Assembly (NCBI GenBank): GCA_003344405.1
Contig: NOWV01000009.1
Location: 1,054,001 to 1,118,000 of the forward strand
Reading direction: 5' to 3'
DNA: 64,000 bases
Source: Trichoplax sp. H2
Taxonomy: Eukaryota > Placozoa > Uniplacotomia > Trichoplacea
Part shown: positions 39,041-51,300 of the stretch, one piece after another
Layout of the letters: every line of letters starts with the position of its first letter
Numbering within the stretch: the stretch's first letter is position 1
The notes under the pieces: generated by a model
Told to the model about the DNA's origin: nothing
Seen by the model: the letters and a program-made list of their open reading frames with translations, nothing else
Database searches by the model: none
Made by a program: the position numbers and the translations under genes

Positions 39041-40474
39041 TTGTACAGTATTATAATGATAATATTGATATTAGAATCAGATATCGATTTGTGATAGATT
39101 CTTGTCCAAACGTGAAATTATAACAGTTATTAAGTGTAAATAGTTACCAGAAATCACTTTACTAAAATGTTCAAGCTGACGATACTACTCTGTCCTTACA
39201 ACTGTCTTGACAACGATGAAAAGAATGGCTTTTATCACTAACACAAATTGGATGTAAATAAAGACATGTACGTATATTGTTAGCGTAAGAACATGCCAAT
39301 TTACAATATTTAAACGACACGTAGCATGATTTATAAATTCAGAGTAACGAATTTAATTTCATTTTCTATCCTAAATGGTTAACAGTATTTATTTTAGTTA
39401 CAAATTTGAGTTTGCAATTTATCATATAAATCATAAATGTGTTTATTGCAAGCGAAGTGTACAGTTAATTTACATAGTGTAGTAATTGCTGAAGCAAGAT
39501 GCAATACTAAGACGCTGTTTGTACTTTGGTACTTGATGTTATAACAAGGCTGTAATAGACACAATAAACCAATACCGACTTTCTATCATTCATGCATCAA
39601 AAATTTTTCCTGGCATTTCACTAATTTAAAATTGGAAGAAGGAAATAATTTATAACGAAAGAACGCACAGTGCTGTAGACAATACTGCAGTACTCTGAAT
39701 TCGTAATAAATCATTGCCCTTTAATAAAATATTATTGTTAATTCATAGTAAAATGCTCGTATAGCATTGCTGCGTTCCGTGAAGTACTGTAGAGAAATAT
39801 TTTTGTATTTTTTCTGATTAGTAAATGGCGTAACGCCATTCTTTAGAAGGTTATCCCATTTGCAGTACATTAAATTACAATTCGCACTATCATACGTGTA
39901 AGACAAGCATTTCCCATCTACGGTAAGTTGTTAGCACTTGAGCCGAATTACTGACTACGTGACGAATAAGTGCCCTTTCGAAATATTGGATGTTTCAAGC
40001 AATTCATTGACGTTCTCCCATGGTATAAATTATACCCTGTGGTCGTACATACGAGTCGATGCTATCTAGGTTTCTCACTATACGTACATGAAAAAAATTT
40101 CATGGTATTTCTTTATCATGCTGGTGCTGATGTATGATTTCAATACGCTACACTACGTGTACAATCTATCACTCAAGAGATATGTTGCAGAATCGTATTT
40201 TCCTCTAACGTAACTGATAAAATGGGAAGCCGCATTTATCTAGATAAAACGTTACTAAATTGAATGCCATTTTAACCTATCTTTAAAGGCATAAGTTTAA
40301 AAAGTCCACCCATTCTATTACGAATCGTCCATATTAGACTACACTGCATGACTAATAACCGACACGAGTATCAATATATCATGATAAAAATCAATTTTTC
40401 AGTAATTATCATGAAATGATGACTTTATTACACATATATTTCTTCGTTAAAAGACAATTGTACATTGAATACAT
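39041..40474. other. Convergent spacer between TP53BP1 and RPS6
   Basis: AT-rich, with no coding exon recognised on either strand. The short minus-strand open frame at 39721-39906 has no supporting features. Confidence 0.5.
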
Positions 40475-42037
40475 TTAGGCTTTGCTAGCGCTGTTTCTGG
40501 ATGATGAAGCACGCCTTTTTCGGCTCAAATGTTCGGCACGTTTCTCTTTAAGACGCTTAGCCAATAGTTTCTGATATTCGGCAGCTTCTTCCTTATTTTT
40601 CTGTGAACGTTGCCTCTTGAGAGCCATCGATTTACGCTTACGTTGCAAGCGTACAGGCGTTACTAATCGTTGAATTTTAGGTGCTTTGGCAGTACGTTTT
40701 TTGCCTTCTTTGTCTGGTAATTCTCTACGAATAACATAGCGACGTACGTCGTCTTGTTTATTCAAGTTGAACAATTTACGAATCTTGTTGCAACGTTTAG
40801 GGCCAAGACGTCTTGGTAAAGTTCTGTCGGTTAATCCTGGAATCTCATTATCGCCTTTCTTAATAACGACCATGTTGAGTACGCTAAGATTAGAATCCAC
40901 AATACAACCACGAACGGATTTACGTTTACGTTCACCAGTACGGCGTGGACGATAGCATGAATGGCCTTTAGATAGTAGTAAGCGCACACGACCATTGGTT
41001 AAAACACCTTGTTTCATGGGAAAGCCTTGCTTGTCGTTTCCACCAGTGATGCGAAGGATATATCCCTGTAAATGTATAAATAGAAATGGCGTCAACAATC
41101 ACCCGTCGATCTAGTAATTATTACAAGCGTTCTATTTTCAACATCAATAACTAACCAATACGAATTTTTAATCTACAAATAGTCACTGCTACCTTTGATC
41201 TCATTTATGCTATTTTTATATGTCGAATATCAACTGGTAGAATGGCTAATTCAGCTCAGTTTATTTGATATATTACCTTCCATTCTTCGCCTAAGCATTC
41301 TGCAGAAACTTCAGCGCTTATGCGTTTTTCGTAAAATTCGCGACTATAAAGTAAAAGCATGCCAACGTTATTATTAATGCTAGTACAAGAAGCAAGGTTA
41401 AACCTGTTAGCCACTCTATTTTGTTAACAGCGAATGCACTGCAGTTAGTTATAAATATTATCAATAATGTACAGTCTATTGATAGCAGTAAGTTACTATC
41501 TCCTTGTTCACCTTTCTTACTAAGCATATAAATACGATAGCAGCTTGAAGTTACTTTAGTATATACTGAAATTCTTACAACCTAATCACTACCATTACAA
41601 GAACGCCAATGTAAATTACCCCACTTTGACTTTATGCTTTAAATACAATGTATATCTACTGTAGTATACTCACTACTAACCAACAACATCGCTACTTTAC
41701 TGTAATTAAATGATAGAATTTTGATCACACTCACTAAATCTGCAATAAGGTAAGTGCCAAGTTACTAGCAATTATTGTATTCGAACTATTTTAAGGGTTA
41801 GTCAATGTGATCAGGTGATTCAAACATGATTGCAGTTCTTTATCAATTTTCCAGCAGGTTGTAGCATATAACTTAAAGAGTTATTTAAAGCGACTGCTTG
41901 ATTTGTTGTTGCCTGGTTGCAAGAATGTTAAGTTCTAATTCATCATTATTAAAGCATTTCAGTACAACTTACTACTTGTGTTCATCTTCGATATCTATCA
42001 GTTTTTGACAACCAGTCGCCGGAAATGCAATATTCAA
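40475..42037 (-). CDS. RPS6: Ribosomal protein S6 (eS6), first exon not located
   Basis: eS6 is a small-subunit ribosomal protein whose basic C-terminus is the classical target of S6 kinase. Exons found: 42037-41973 ([20 protein letters not shown]), 41343-41277 ([20 protein letters not shown]), 41065-40475 ([20 protein letters not shown] and onward). They contain the family signature [80 protein letters not shown] and a basic tail ending [15 protein letters not shown], with serines after RKRR matching the S6 kinase site context. The sum gives about 241 codons, so only the expected ATG-AAR start exon is missing. A start exon of this form is common in RPS6 genes. No ATG with a suitable donor was found between 42038 and the assembly gap. 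Confidence 0.95.
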
Positions 42038-42519
42038 CTGAAATAGAAGTAAAACGGAGTTAGCAAGGTTATCTCCACATCATCTTAAAGGCTATGATAA
42101 CTACAATCCTTCGTGGCTTAACGTCTAGCCTAAGTTGCTGTCCATCTCTCTCTAACTGATAGGCATACAGCTATCTCCATTTTAGGGTATTTTTACGACA
42201 GGGAGAGCGCGGTATCCCTTCTATTGGTGCTACTACAGTGATGCGCGTATCGACATGATTCATCTACAGTCATCGTTTTGAGTGTATTGATGATCATCTC
42301 ATGTAATAGCGAGAATACGAAGGGATAAGTGTTTTGTTATTAACAGTAAATTCAGTTGGTTTGATATTAGCTATTAGTTCTGTAACGAGAGCATCATTTG
42401 GCCATTGACTGCACTTCAGTTTACGCCTTGCCTATTTGGCTATTACACAGTACACTATAGCGATTTCTATCATGGCTGCCTACCACGCCGTCCATGTAAA
42501 ACTATCGTATGAAATTCGA

Positions 42520-42981
42520 TCCATAAGCAATGTCATCTATGATTGAAATTATCACGTCCAATTTAATGTGATTTCTACTGATCATGGAGATGATTTTGCA
42601 GGGCCAAAATGGATTCTGCAAGCAAAAATCTCACCTTCATCTTCCTCGATGATTGCTGGACGCCACGGCCAAAAGGTAAAAGAAAAGAAAGGGCTCGAAG
42701 ATACAGCTGACCACGGCTTCGTGTTCACAAGATGTTCAATTGCGTCGGCGCAGTAATTAGTCCAGTATTGTGCCCTAGACCAGTACGATACAGTCCAGTA
42801 CCGTACTGTACAGTACTTCAAATCGTACAGTGTACAGTACATTGTACACTGTGCAGTGCACAGTACATTGTACACTGTGCAGTGCACAGTACAGTACATT
42901 GTACACTGTGCAGTGCACGTGCTCGTTTCTCCAGAAATGGATGACCTACCTACTGTATAATACAGTGTATATAGTTGGTAC
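42520..42981. repeat. Duplicated block, copy 1 (left of gap)
   Basis: Copy 1 starts at TCCATAAGCAATGTCATC and runs to ATAGTTGGTAC, immediately before the N run. It matches copy 2 (43002-43374) almost base for base, apart from the minisatellite length and small differences (for example GATGATTGC against GATGGTTGC). Confidence 0.95.
42835..42917. repeat. 26-bp minisatellite, three units
   Basis: CAGTACATTGTACACTGTGC followed by AGTGCA occurs at 42835-42860, 42861-42886 and 42892-42917, with a 5-base spacer before the last unit. Each unit is itself nearly palindromic, so it could fold into hairpins. The second duplicated block contains only one such unit. Confidence 0.9.
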
Positions 42982-43001
42982 NNNNNNNNNNNNNNNNNNN
43001 N
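42982..43001. other. Assembly gap (20 N)
   Basis: Twenty consecutive N bases mark a scaffold gap placed exactly between the two copies of the duplicated block. Confidence 0.99.
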
Positions 43002-43374
43002 TCCATAAGCAATGTCATCTATGATTGAAATTATCACGTCCAATTTAATGTGATTTCTACTGATCATGGAGATGATTTTGCAGGGCCAAAATGGATTCTG
43101 CAAGCAAAAATCTCACCTTCATCTTCCTCGATGGTTGCTGGACGCCACGGCCAAAAGGTAAAAGAAAAGAAAGGGCTCGAAGATACAGCTGACCACGGCT
43201 TCGTGTTCACAAGATGTTCAACTGCGTCGGCGCAGTAATTAGTCCAGTACAGTCCAGTACCGTACTGTACAGTACTTCAAATCGTACAGTGTGCATTGTA
43301 CACTGTACAGTGCACGTGCTCGTTTCTCCAGAAATGGATGACCTACTGTATAATACAGTGTATATAGTTGGTAC
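43002..43374. repeat. Duplicated block, copy 2 (right of gap)
   Basis: Copy 2 begins at the first base after the N run with TCCATAAGCAATGTCATC and ends at ATAGTTGGTAC. It is about 90 bp shorter than copy 1 because of fewer minisatellite units. Confidence 0.95.
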
Positions 43375-43541
43375 TAAGTACTATACTTTTGTGATGTCTT
43401 CCACAGCCATGCAAGAAGTTTAAGACGACATTCTATACTGTAGCTATCAATAACTGTTGATGGTAAAGGAATGCACTAAATTAGTGCAGGTACTAGCAGG
43501 AAAGGACTCCTAAAAAAGAAAGAAACGGATACAAGTTAACG

Positions 43542-43592
43542 TGGACTACTAGAAGAAGGAGGCCTAGTAGGTCATCGTCTTCTAGTAGTCCA
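43542..43592. repeat. Perfect inverted repeat (14-bp arms)
   Basis: TGGACTACTAGAAG at 43542-43555 pairs exactly with CTTCTAGTAGTCCA at 43579-43592 across a 23-base loop. No neighbouring open frame with transposase features was seen. It could be a small palindromic element or an RNA hairpin. Confidence 0.9.
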
Positions 43593-43974
43593 TGAAGTAA
43601 CCGTAGATATGTGGCCTTAATAAGAGTCAGAGGCAAGAAATGGTCGTTCAGCAGACTCCAAAAATGCACAGACCGGCTGGCTACTACAGTATATTGGCTG
43701 GTCATTTCAGCCATAACGCATGCGTATAACTGGCCCTACTCAATCAGGGCTAGTGTTACCACTGGACGCTGTCATACTATCCACGGCTATAATACAGTCA
43801 TACTAGAGTCTACAAGCGTAACACCCCAGGCCCAGCCCAGGCCAGTGTGTATCATATATAACATATATACCCCGGGGTTGCGCACCAAGTGAAATGCGCG
43901 TGTGATGATATTGAAAGCACTGGCTCAGCAAGTTGGACTCTTCGCCTCCATTCCAATTGGGATATAGTTGCAAA

Positions 43975-46851
43975 ATGAATACAGCTATACAATTATATGA
44001 ACGTAGTTTAACAGCTATTAATACACCTATACCTCGTATAGTAAAAGAAGATGATGTGGTGATATGTGTATCGCATTCTGGCTTAAGTAAAATGGATGTT
44101 CGAGTCATTCGAGGAGACATCAAGATCACCAAACCAGTGATCGCTGGACGCCAACTCAGTGGTACTGTCTATGCATGCGGTAGCAACGTCCAACATATTA
44201 AACTTGGCGATCGGTTAGCCTTTACCTATTCTCAATCTTGCTGTATACCTTCTTGACATCTCAAGGGATTCGTTATTCAAACTTCTCTTGTAGTAATGGC
44301 AATAACAGTCAATAAAATCAATCAAAGTGGGTGGCTACAGTACAATGCAATACTGACTCTAGGCTAGAGAAGGAGGAATGAGACATTGTTCATCGTCGCT
44401 TTGTTCATGTTCACATCCTGCACTAATGAACATCAACCGAGTTCATTAATCTTCTCCAACTGTAAATAGTGATAAAAATTCTACTCACTTGGAAAATGAA
44501 CCGACATTTTACTGTACTGTCCAATTACGATCTACTCTAGAATCATTGTTGATGATAAAATGAGATCAACGTATCGACCATAGTCGTAAACTTTTAGTTT
44601 TCGTCCTGGTCAATCGATGACAGCCTATACCTTAGCCCATTCTTCCTACAGTCTTTTTAATCTAGACTAGAATTTCTATCAACAGTATGCTAGTATAAAA
44701 GGATGCCCACGACCATTTTCATCATCATACAAGATGATTAACCATTCTTCATAATTCTTATTTTGTTACGTGATTCTATCATTTTAATGTTCTTTTATTT
44801 TCCCTATTCATCTTAAGTGTTATTCGATAACGACGGTAGATAGAAGGTCGTCGATCATTTTAACCAGTTTGGACGATGTATTTCTCATGGCTAGACCAAT
44901 AATCGCATGTTTTATTTGATACTCTTACGGTAGATGCAAAGATCGTGGATTAATCCAACGAGTTTTAATTCTAAATTTTATACCATTATCAAACACTTTA
45001 TTATGATTATTATGTTATGGATCAGTCTAGCCAGTTGTATCGATACTATAGTACTGGACTGTAGACGTCTATGCACAAGTATTGATCAATTGATTGCTTG
45101 GTCAATCTCACTAATTTTCTAGACCGATGTGACTACAGTTATCATTGGTTCTGATTGATTGATTGTACTATTTTACAGAGTGGTAGTCAATCCAAGAAGC
45201 CCTCCTAAATACGTGGATCGTTATTGCTGGAGAAATCAATCCCATATGTCCGAGGAATGTAGTATTTATAATGATATTGGTATAGCTAAGAATGGTGGTT
45301 GGTCAGAATATTGTCGTATATCAGCGAATCAGGTCTATCTATTACCGCCTGAAGTACCTGAAAATGTTGCACCCTTATGCGATTCTCTCAGTTCCGTCAT
45401 TCACACGTGGAATAAATTGGATAATGTTCCTTGTGATGCCAGGATTTTAGTGTGTGGAGCAGGTACATCTTAACATTCGTTGTTCTAATAAATTTTTCCG
45501 ATGATGAATTCGAATCAAACTAAACGTCATCATTTAGTACCAAAGTAAATTGGAAATATTGAAATTCTTTACATGGATCTGTTAACTCAAGGTTACATAC
45601 TTATTTGAGCATATTAAATTACTCAAGTTATTGTTTCTAGATATGCGAATAAATAAAGTATACAATGTACAGTGGACATCCTCATGAACGGGATGCTAAA
45701 AGATTTAGAATCTATCTTATTCGCTTATATTGTCATTACAATTCATGCTATTGAGAGAACGAACTAGAATTCATACGACAATCAAAGGTTAATATACGTG
45801 TAACTCATCAATTAGACGCTTACGTCTACATGATTAAGCTACATGTATTCCATTCACTTTACTGGTGTAAGTTGAAACAATTCTGCTGTAGTTTAAAATC
45901 TATTAATATTACCTGGTAAAATTACCTCTTTGTACAATCTTCACACACCTTAAGGAAACTAAGGGTAATTTACTATATCAAATTTGCTCTGTTACACCCA
46001 TACTGAAATTAATCCGGAAATAGTAAAGTATCACATTACTTGCCTAATAAATTGAATATACAAAATTCTCGTATCCAGGTGTTAACTATTGCTTAAAGCA
46101 TTGTTATTATCGAAAAGTACTAAATTATGGTAGCTTACCTATATCACTGATAGAAAGAAGTCGTTGTATCGTCCATTCATAGTATTATAGTATTAATGCT
46201 ATAATAATCAATTTACCATATAGGAATGTCTGGATTACTGTGGATTTCATATCTTCATTTTCGAGGCTTCCGTGAAATAGTGGTCTGTGAGCCAGTTGAA
46301 ATACGACGTAGGGTTGCAGCTGCTTTAGACTTAGGGTATGAAGTAGTCCATCCGACAAAACTTGATATTTATGGACGTGACGACAAATTAGCATTTGATG
46401 TTCTTATCGATACATCAGGTAAGATGAATTAAAAAAATTCGATTGTAGCCTTACCTGTCTAAAGGATAGATATCGCATAGAGACTTAATACTGCTATATT
46501 ATTTATGTGAACTGGATAATAGGAGACGGAGATGCAATCCAAGACGCTTTAGTAACGTTGCGTAAAGGTGGAAAATTGATTATTTTCAATTATGGGCTAG
46601 TTAATACTGAGATCAAAATTAATCCTTATAATATCGTCGCCAAAGAATTAACTATTATTGGCTCATCCGGCAATCCCCTAACTTTTGCACAAGCTGTAGC
46701 TGTAGCGAGAGATATGGCCAATTCTTATCTCAATGTAGAGAAACTTGGAATTCGAGTTTACAAATTGAGAGATTATAACTTAGCTTTAACCTCATTGTTA
46801 CGAATGGAAATTACCCAAGCCATTTTTTCCGTTTCACACTTTGTAATATAG
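43975..46851 (+). CDS. Medium-chain dehydrogenase (sorbitol/polyol dehydrogenase-like) without zinc ligands, 4 exons, 348 aa
   Basis: Exons: 43975-44213, 45179-45462, 46224-46418, 46523-46851; phases close to 348 aa, normal for this superfamily (GroES-like half plus Rossmann half). The NAD(P) site reads VCGAGMSG (about residues 171-178), with an acidic residue at the end of the next strand in VVCEPVEIRR, which favours NAD. FDVLIDTSG, KGGKLIIF, NPYNIVAKELTIIGSSGNP and the C-terminal MEITQAIF are typical of sorbitol/arabinitol-type members. The usual zinc residues are missing: the Cys of GLCGSD is Ser38 (GLSKMD), His-Glu of GHE are Arg59-Gln60 (AGRQLSG), and the structural Cys loop after VVNP has lost most cysteines. 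The fold is intact, so the gene is not obviously decayed, but zinc-dependent catalysis is unlikely. The start at 43975 fits the usual N-terminus; an in-frame ATG at 43933 is possible. The exact substrate is unknown. Confidence 0.85.
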
Positions 46852-48308
46852 TTAGAGAGTTTATGATAGATAACTAAGTATACGGTATACCAAGACAGAA
46901 CTATCAATATTTATAGACAATCGATCTGATCGGTATTTCTAAGTATATTTTAACTGGCAATCTGACTCTATATAGTTATCCGAAACAAATTATCGACGTC
47001 AATTATATCAGTAAGATTACCTATCCAAGAGCATTAGTTGTAGACAATCCACTAAATATTCGGCAATCAGTATATTCTAATAGTATATTTTACGTACTAA
47101 TCAGGCGATATGTATTCATCATTCATAAAGGCGTGCAGGACATCATTTAGATGATGTTACAATCGCTAATTTGTACAGTGTTTCCTTCTGTTCGTTATTT
47201 TAACCCTTCCATATCATTTTTAATAAATATTATTATGTATGAAAGTTTTGGGCTGTTCTTGTAAAGTATTACCAACTTGGAAGTAGACTACCTTATTTAA
47301 AGAGCTGTGCAAGCTTAACTATTTCTACAGTATGATCTTATTGCCGACACAATATGCTCATATTATATTTTTTATACCTATCGTAACTTCGCCTAGAATT
47401 ATTGTTGGACTAAATGCTAGCACATAGCAAAGCCAAGATCAGAATTGTAACTTTCACTAGTGTTTTACGGCAATACGTATTATCAGATCTCAATCAAGAA
47501 ATTCTAATTATGTAATAGATTTTATTTACGAGGAGTCAACACTTAAGTAAATCTATTATCCACCGTAAATGATAGCCAATTATTATATCTTTAATTAATT
47601 ATTAATATTATTTACAAAGCTTTTGTTTCAGTAATGATAGTTCGTATTACTACTTTCTCTTAATCGATTAGTTATAAGATATTACTGCCACATTCATTTT
47701 GTGATCATCATTGCTAGATCCTTTACAAGTCTCCGTTCGATAACGGATGGTAATCATAGTCTAAGCAAAACTATATTTGATTTACTGATAATATTTACAA
47801 AAATTTTGCCACGGTACATACTGTTAAAAGTATTTTCATCCCTTGATACACAGTAAGATGTAGCGGTTGTACAGTATTAACTGTTATCGCTGTTTACAAA
47901 GGGTTTTTATAGATTTTGATTGATAAATCTCTATATATTACTTGTGTAGCAGCGAATCTTGATAAGTTATAGTTTCTGCTCATTTCTAGGCCATTATTTG
48001 CTGCGATTGTTAATAATAGATCAATATTCAGTCTTCTATTCTGCCATCGTTGTAAAATTCAACGATTTTAAATATTATCCGCTAGGCGAAAGTGAATAGA
48101 TGTGCCCCAGAAATGGCTGCTTCTTTTAAGATCGCTAGAGTTCGTATCTTCTGCTAAGAGAGCATACACAAATATGAAATTAATCCATATGAAGAATATG
48201 TATATACAATTACACTGAAACAATTATACTGTATAATGCACATTCTAAAATATATTCACGGTGTAGTAATTAGCATAGCTAATTTATCGGTACTAACCAG
48301 AGCACTTG
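46852..48308. other. Convergent spacer between dehydrogenase and GPCR genes
   Basis: AT-rich, with no exon assigned. Alternative 3' exons of the GPCR may lie here: a frame LHQNYPILASAL before a gttagt donor overlaps the assigned terminal exon in another phase. Confidence 0.45.
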
Positions 48309-51300
48309 CTAAAATCGGATAATTCTGGTGCAATTCTATTTTTTTTCACCTCCTAAGAGTAATCAAGATATTTATATCGTCAGCAACATGCTATTTTATC
48401 AAAATATAATTTACTGAATTAGTTCTCTACCTTTGGAGGTATGGAACGTATGACAGTTGGCATGATTTGCGAGTGGCCATCACGATTTCGTTTAATTTGG
48501 AGTCTCTTAATAAAATAGTCTTTCACCTATAAACAAAAAGAATTCAATTTTGACCATAGAATAAGAATTTTGTAATGCTCACACAAATAGGTAGATCATA
48601 TTTTATATTAAATATTATTTACCTGATGATTTGTGGCACAGTGAAAAATGAATATGAGAAAGCCCTAGTCATCATCATATTACTGTTCATCAGTATTAAT
48701 TTAAATATGCTTTCACATATACAGTACATATATACAGTATAAACGTAACTTGAACCTAACTATATCTATACCAGTTTATTCTTAATTACATCGGATTATA
48801 CCTGTAGAGAGTTAATTACGACGAACAAATATCCAAAGGCCAAAGTAGTGCTATTAAGAAAGAGAAGTCCAAATAGCCAAGTCAGGCCAAATAATGGTAA
48901 TAAAACAATACTTGCGCGGATAGACTTTCTGCATGTTCGATATCAAACGTGGTAGGGAATCGAAATCAGGATTAGATTCGGTAAATTGTAGTATCATTAA
49001 TATTACTATTTAATATACTTCTTCGCAACCTAACAAAATAGTTGTATTTGAATTCGGCTAATCTAGCTCTGTCATGGAATTTAATAGCACTAGCTATGCA
49101 TTAATTATCAATCTCTTGATCGTCAATATTCATCTAGTTTTAAAAACCAGCAGCAGTTTTAGCTAATCTGTGGCTATAGTATTTTAGCAAATAGTGTGCC
49201 ATTTATATTTACGCTTATGATTGTACACCTATGTATTTCAGATATATATGATTTGTTGTCTAATCTCACTCAGTTACGGAATTTAATAACGCTAGCTTAA
49301 TATCGATTATAATTATCAATCTCTTGATCGCCAACATTTCATTTTGTTTTAAAACTACCAGCAGTTTCGATTAATCTACGGCTATAGTATTTTAGTAATA
49401 TATTCTGCCATTTATATTCATACTTATGATTGTATACCTATATATTTTAAATGTTCATGATTTACTATGAGCTCTAAATAATTACCTATTATTACTATAA
49501 ACAACTAATTTACCAATTTTAGTTTACCTAACTTTTACAAGATTCGATCTATCTGATACCAACTTCAACGTTAACAAGGACCGAACTGCTAACCCTAAGA
49601 TAATCCCGTTGATCTAGGTAGAAGGTGATAGAAAAATTACAGTTACAATATAGAAATTATCGTTATAGAGATCCTATGTACATGAAATATCTATACCGCA
49701 ATAATGATTACAATAGGGCCAATAAAAGCAATATTTAGTCCATTTTTATGGGATATCCAACAACTAAGAAATGAACAGAAATAGGTAAGACTGATAAAAG
49801 TATCTAGTTAGTTAACAATTCTTCAAACAACTGTGCTACTTTCAGACATACTAATTGGGGTTACGATAAGTTTCAAAATAAGCTGCCGCAGGGATAGCCA
49901 CAATAAGAAGCGGTATTCCTATAAGAATTGATGATAGAAAATTTCATTATATTACCAGAAAGGCTCGATATTTCCCATGTAAGTAAATGGTGCAACTTAC
50001 CCCATCCTATTAATGAATAAATACCATACATGGATGTCAATTTTTCTATCCTGGTCGTATTTCGATATAACCATATAGCTTCGATTAACATCCACATAAA
50101 GCTGGCCAAGTAAAAGTAATGAAGGGCCATGGCGATAATAGTGCATAATGGCTTGGTAAATAAATGAGTTAGGATAAATAATAAATCAATTTCATAGCCC
50201 GTAATACAATAATATATCCATCAGATATTAATACTATAGTATAGATAGGCTAAGCAATCTGTTTGGAATAGTTAGATTACCTCTTTATCAGTCGAATCGA
50301 CGCCAGCCACGAATATTAGATCAGCTAGGAGTAGAGCTAATGATAAACAGGCGTGGATGAAATTTCGGAAACACCGTAGTTGCCTAATTTTAAAAAGGAT
50401 TGCGGAAAAAGAATCAAGTAATATTAGATAACGCAAACGTCTTGGTTTGCTTATAAGTTATTTTAAAACTGTTAATCTTGGGATTGCTTTTAACATTGCA
50501 AATTAGTTAGGATTAAATTCCTATTTAAGGTCTGTCAAAAATAGCTCTTGCTACATAGAATAAAGTAGAGTATCTCGTATTTCTATATTGCAATTTCTAA
50601 ACGACTACTGTAAGCTATGGCTTTAGAATAACTCTTTCAATTGACTATATACTGGTATACTTTAGGATTTATGCCACTTTAATGTTATCCCTAACACTAA
50701 ATAAGTTACAAGTATCCGATAAAACCACGAAGGATAATTAAAAGCCGACAATAACAATTTCTTTAGTCCTTGTATAGATAGAACTATTGAGCCACAAAAT
50801 CGATCAAGATATTATTTACAGGTTTAAAGTAATGGAACAGTTTGATGTATCGAAATTCTATTCTAATTAGAGTTGAATATTGTAGCCTGTAAGGAATTAA
50901 ACTATAATTTTAATAAGTACGACATAATATTGTCTAACGATAAAATGAGTTTAAAACAGGTAAAATGATCGACCTAATTTAGGGTATAAAATGTTAACTT
51001 AATGTCTGAAATAGGTGGTATTACCTAATCAAAGTAAAGACGGCGACATTGATGCTTAAAGCCACGATAGAAACGGCCAAACCGAATTTTGATATTATAC
51101 TTAAAATTCTTTCGTGGATTGGTGTAATCTGGTAAGAGATCAGCAACGGAAGCTGTTACTCGTACTAACTTTTCTAATCTACTAATTATTTAGCAGCCAT
51201 CTCTCACCGATATTTCTCGTAAAGACATTAAAATTGTAAAGCTAGTCAAATGATTGGTACTACAAGTAATACAGGATTCATTGTGATTAGCCATGACTAC

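Larger units (their letters stand above)
42038..43974. promoter_or_regulatory. Repeat-rich divergent spacer with assembly gap
   Basis: This spacer between RPS6 and the dehydrogenase gene should contain both promoters and the missing RPS6 first exon. It holds the two copies of a duplicated block, the N gap, a 26-bp minisatellite and the hairpin at 43542-43592, listed separately. The 62-codon frames repeated at 42568 and 43050 are part of the duplicated block, and their coding nature is not supported. Confidence 0.45.

Noticed and set aside
42568-43238. Two nearly identical 62-codon frames suggesting a duplicated small gene.
   Set aside because: They are carried by the duplicated block around the assembly gap, are also open on the opposite strand, and show no features of a real protein.
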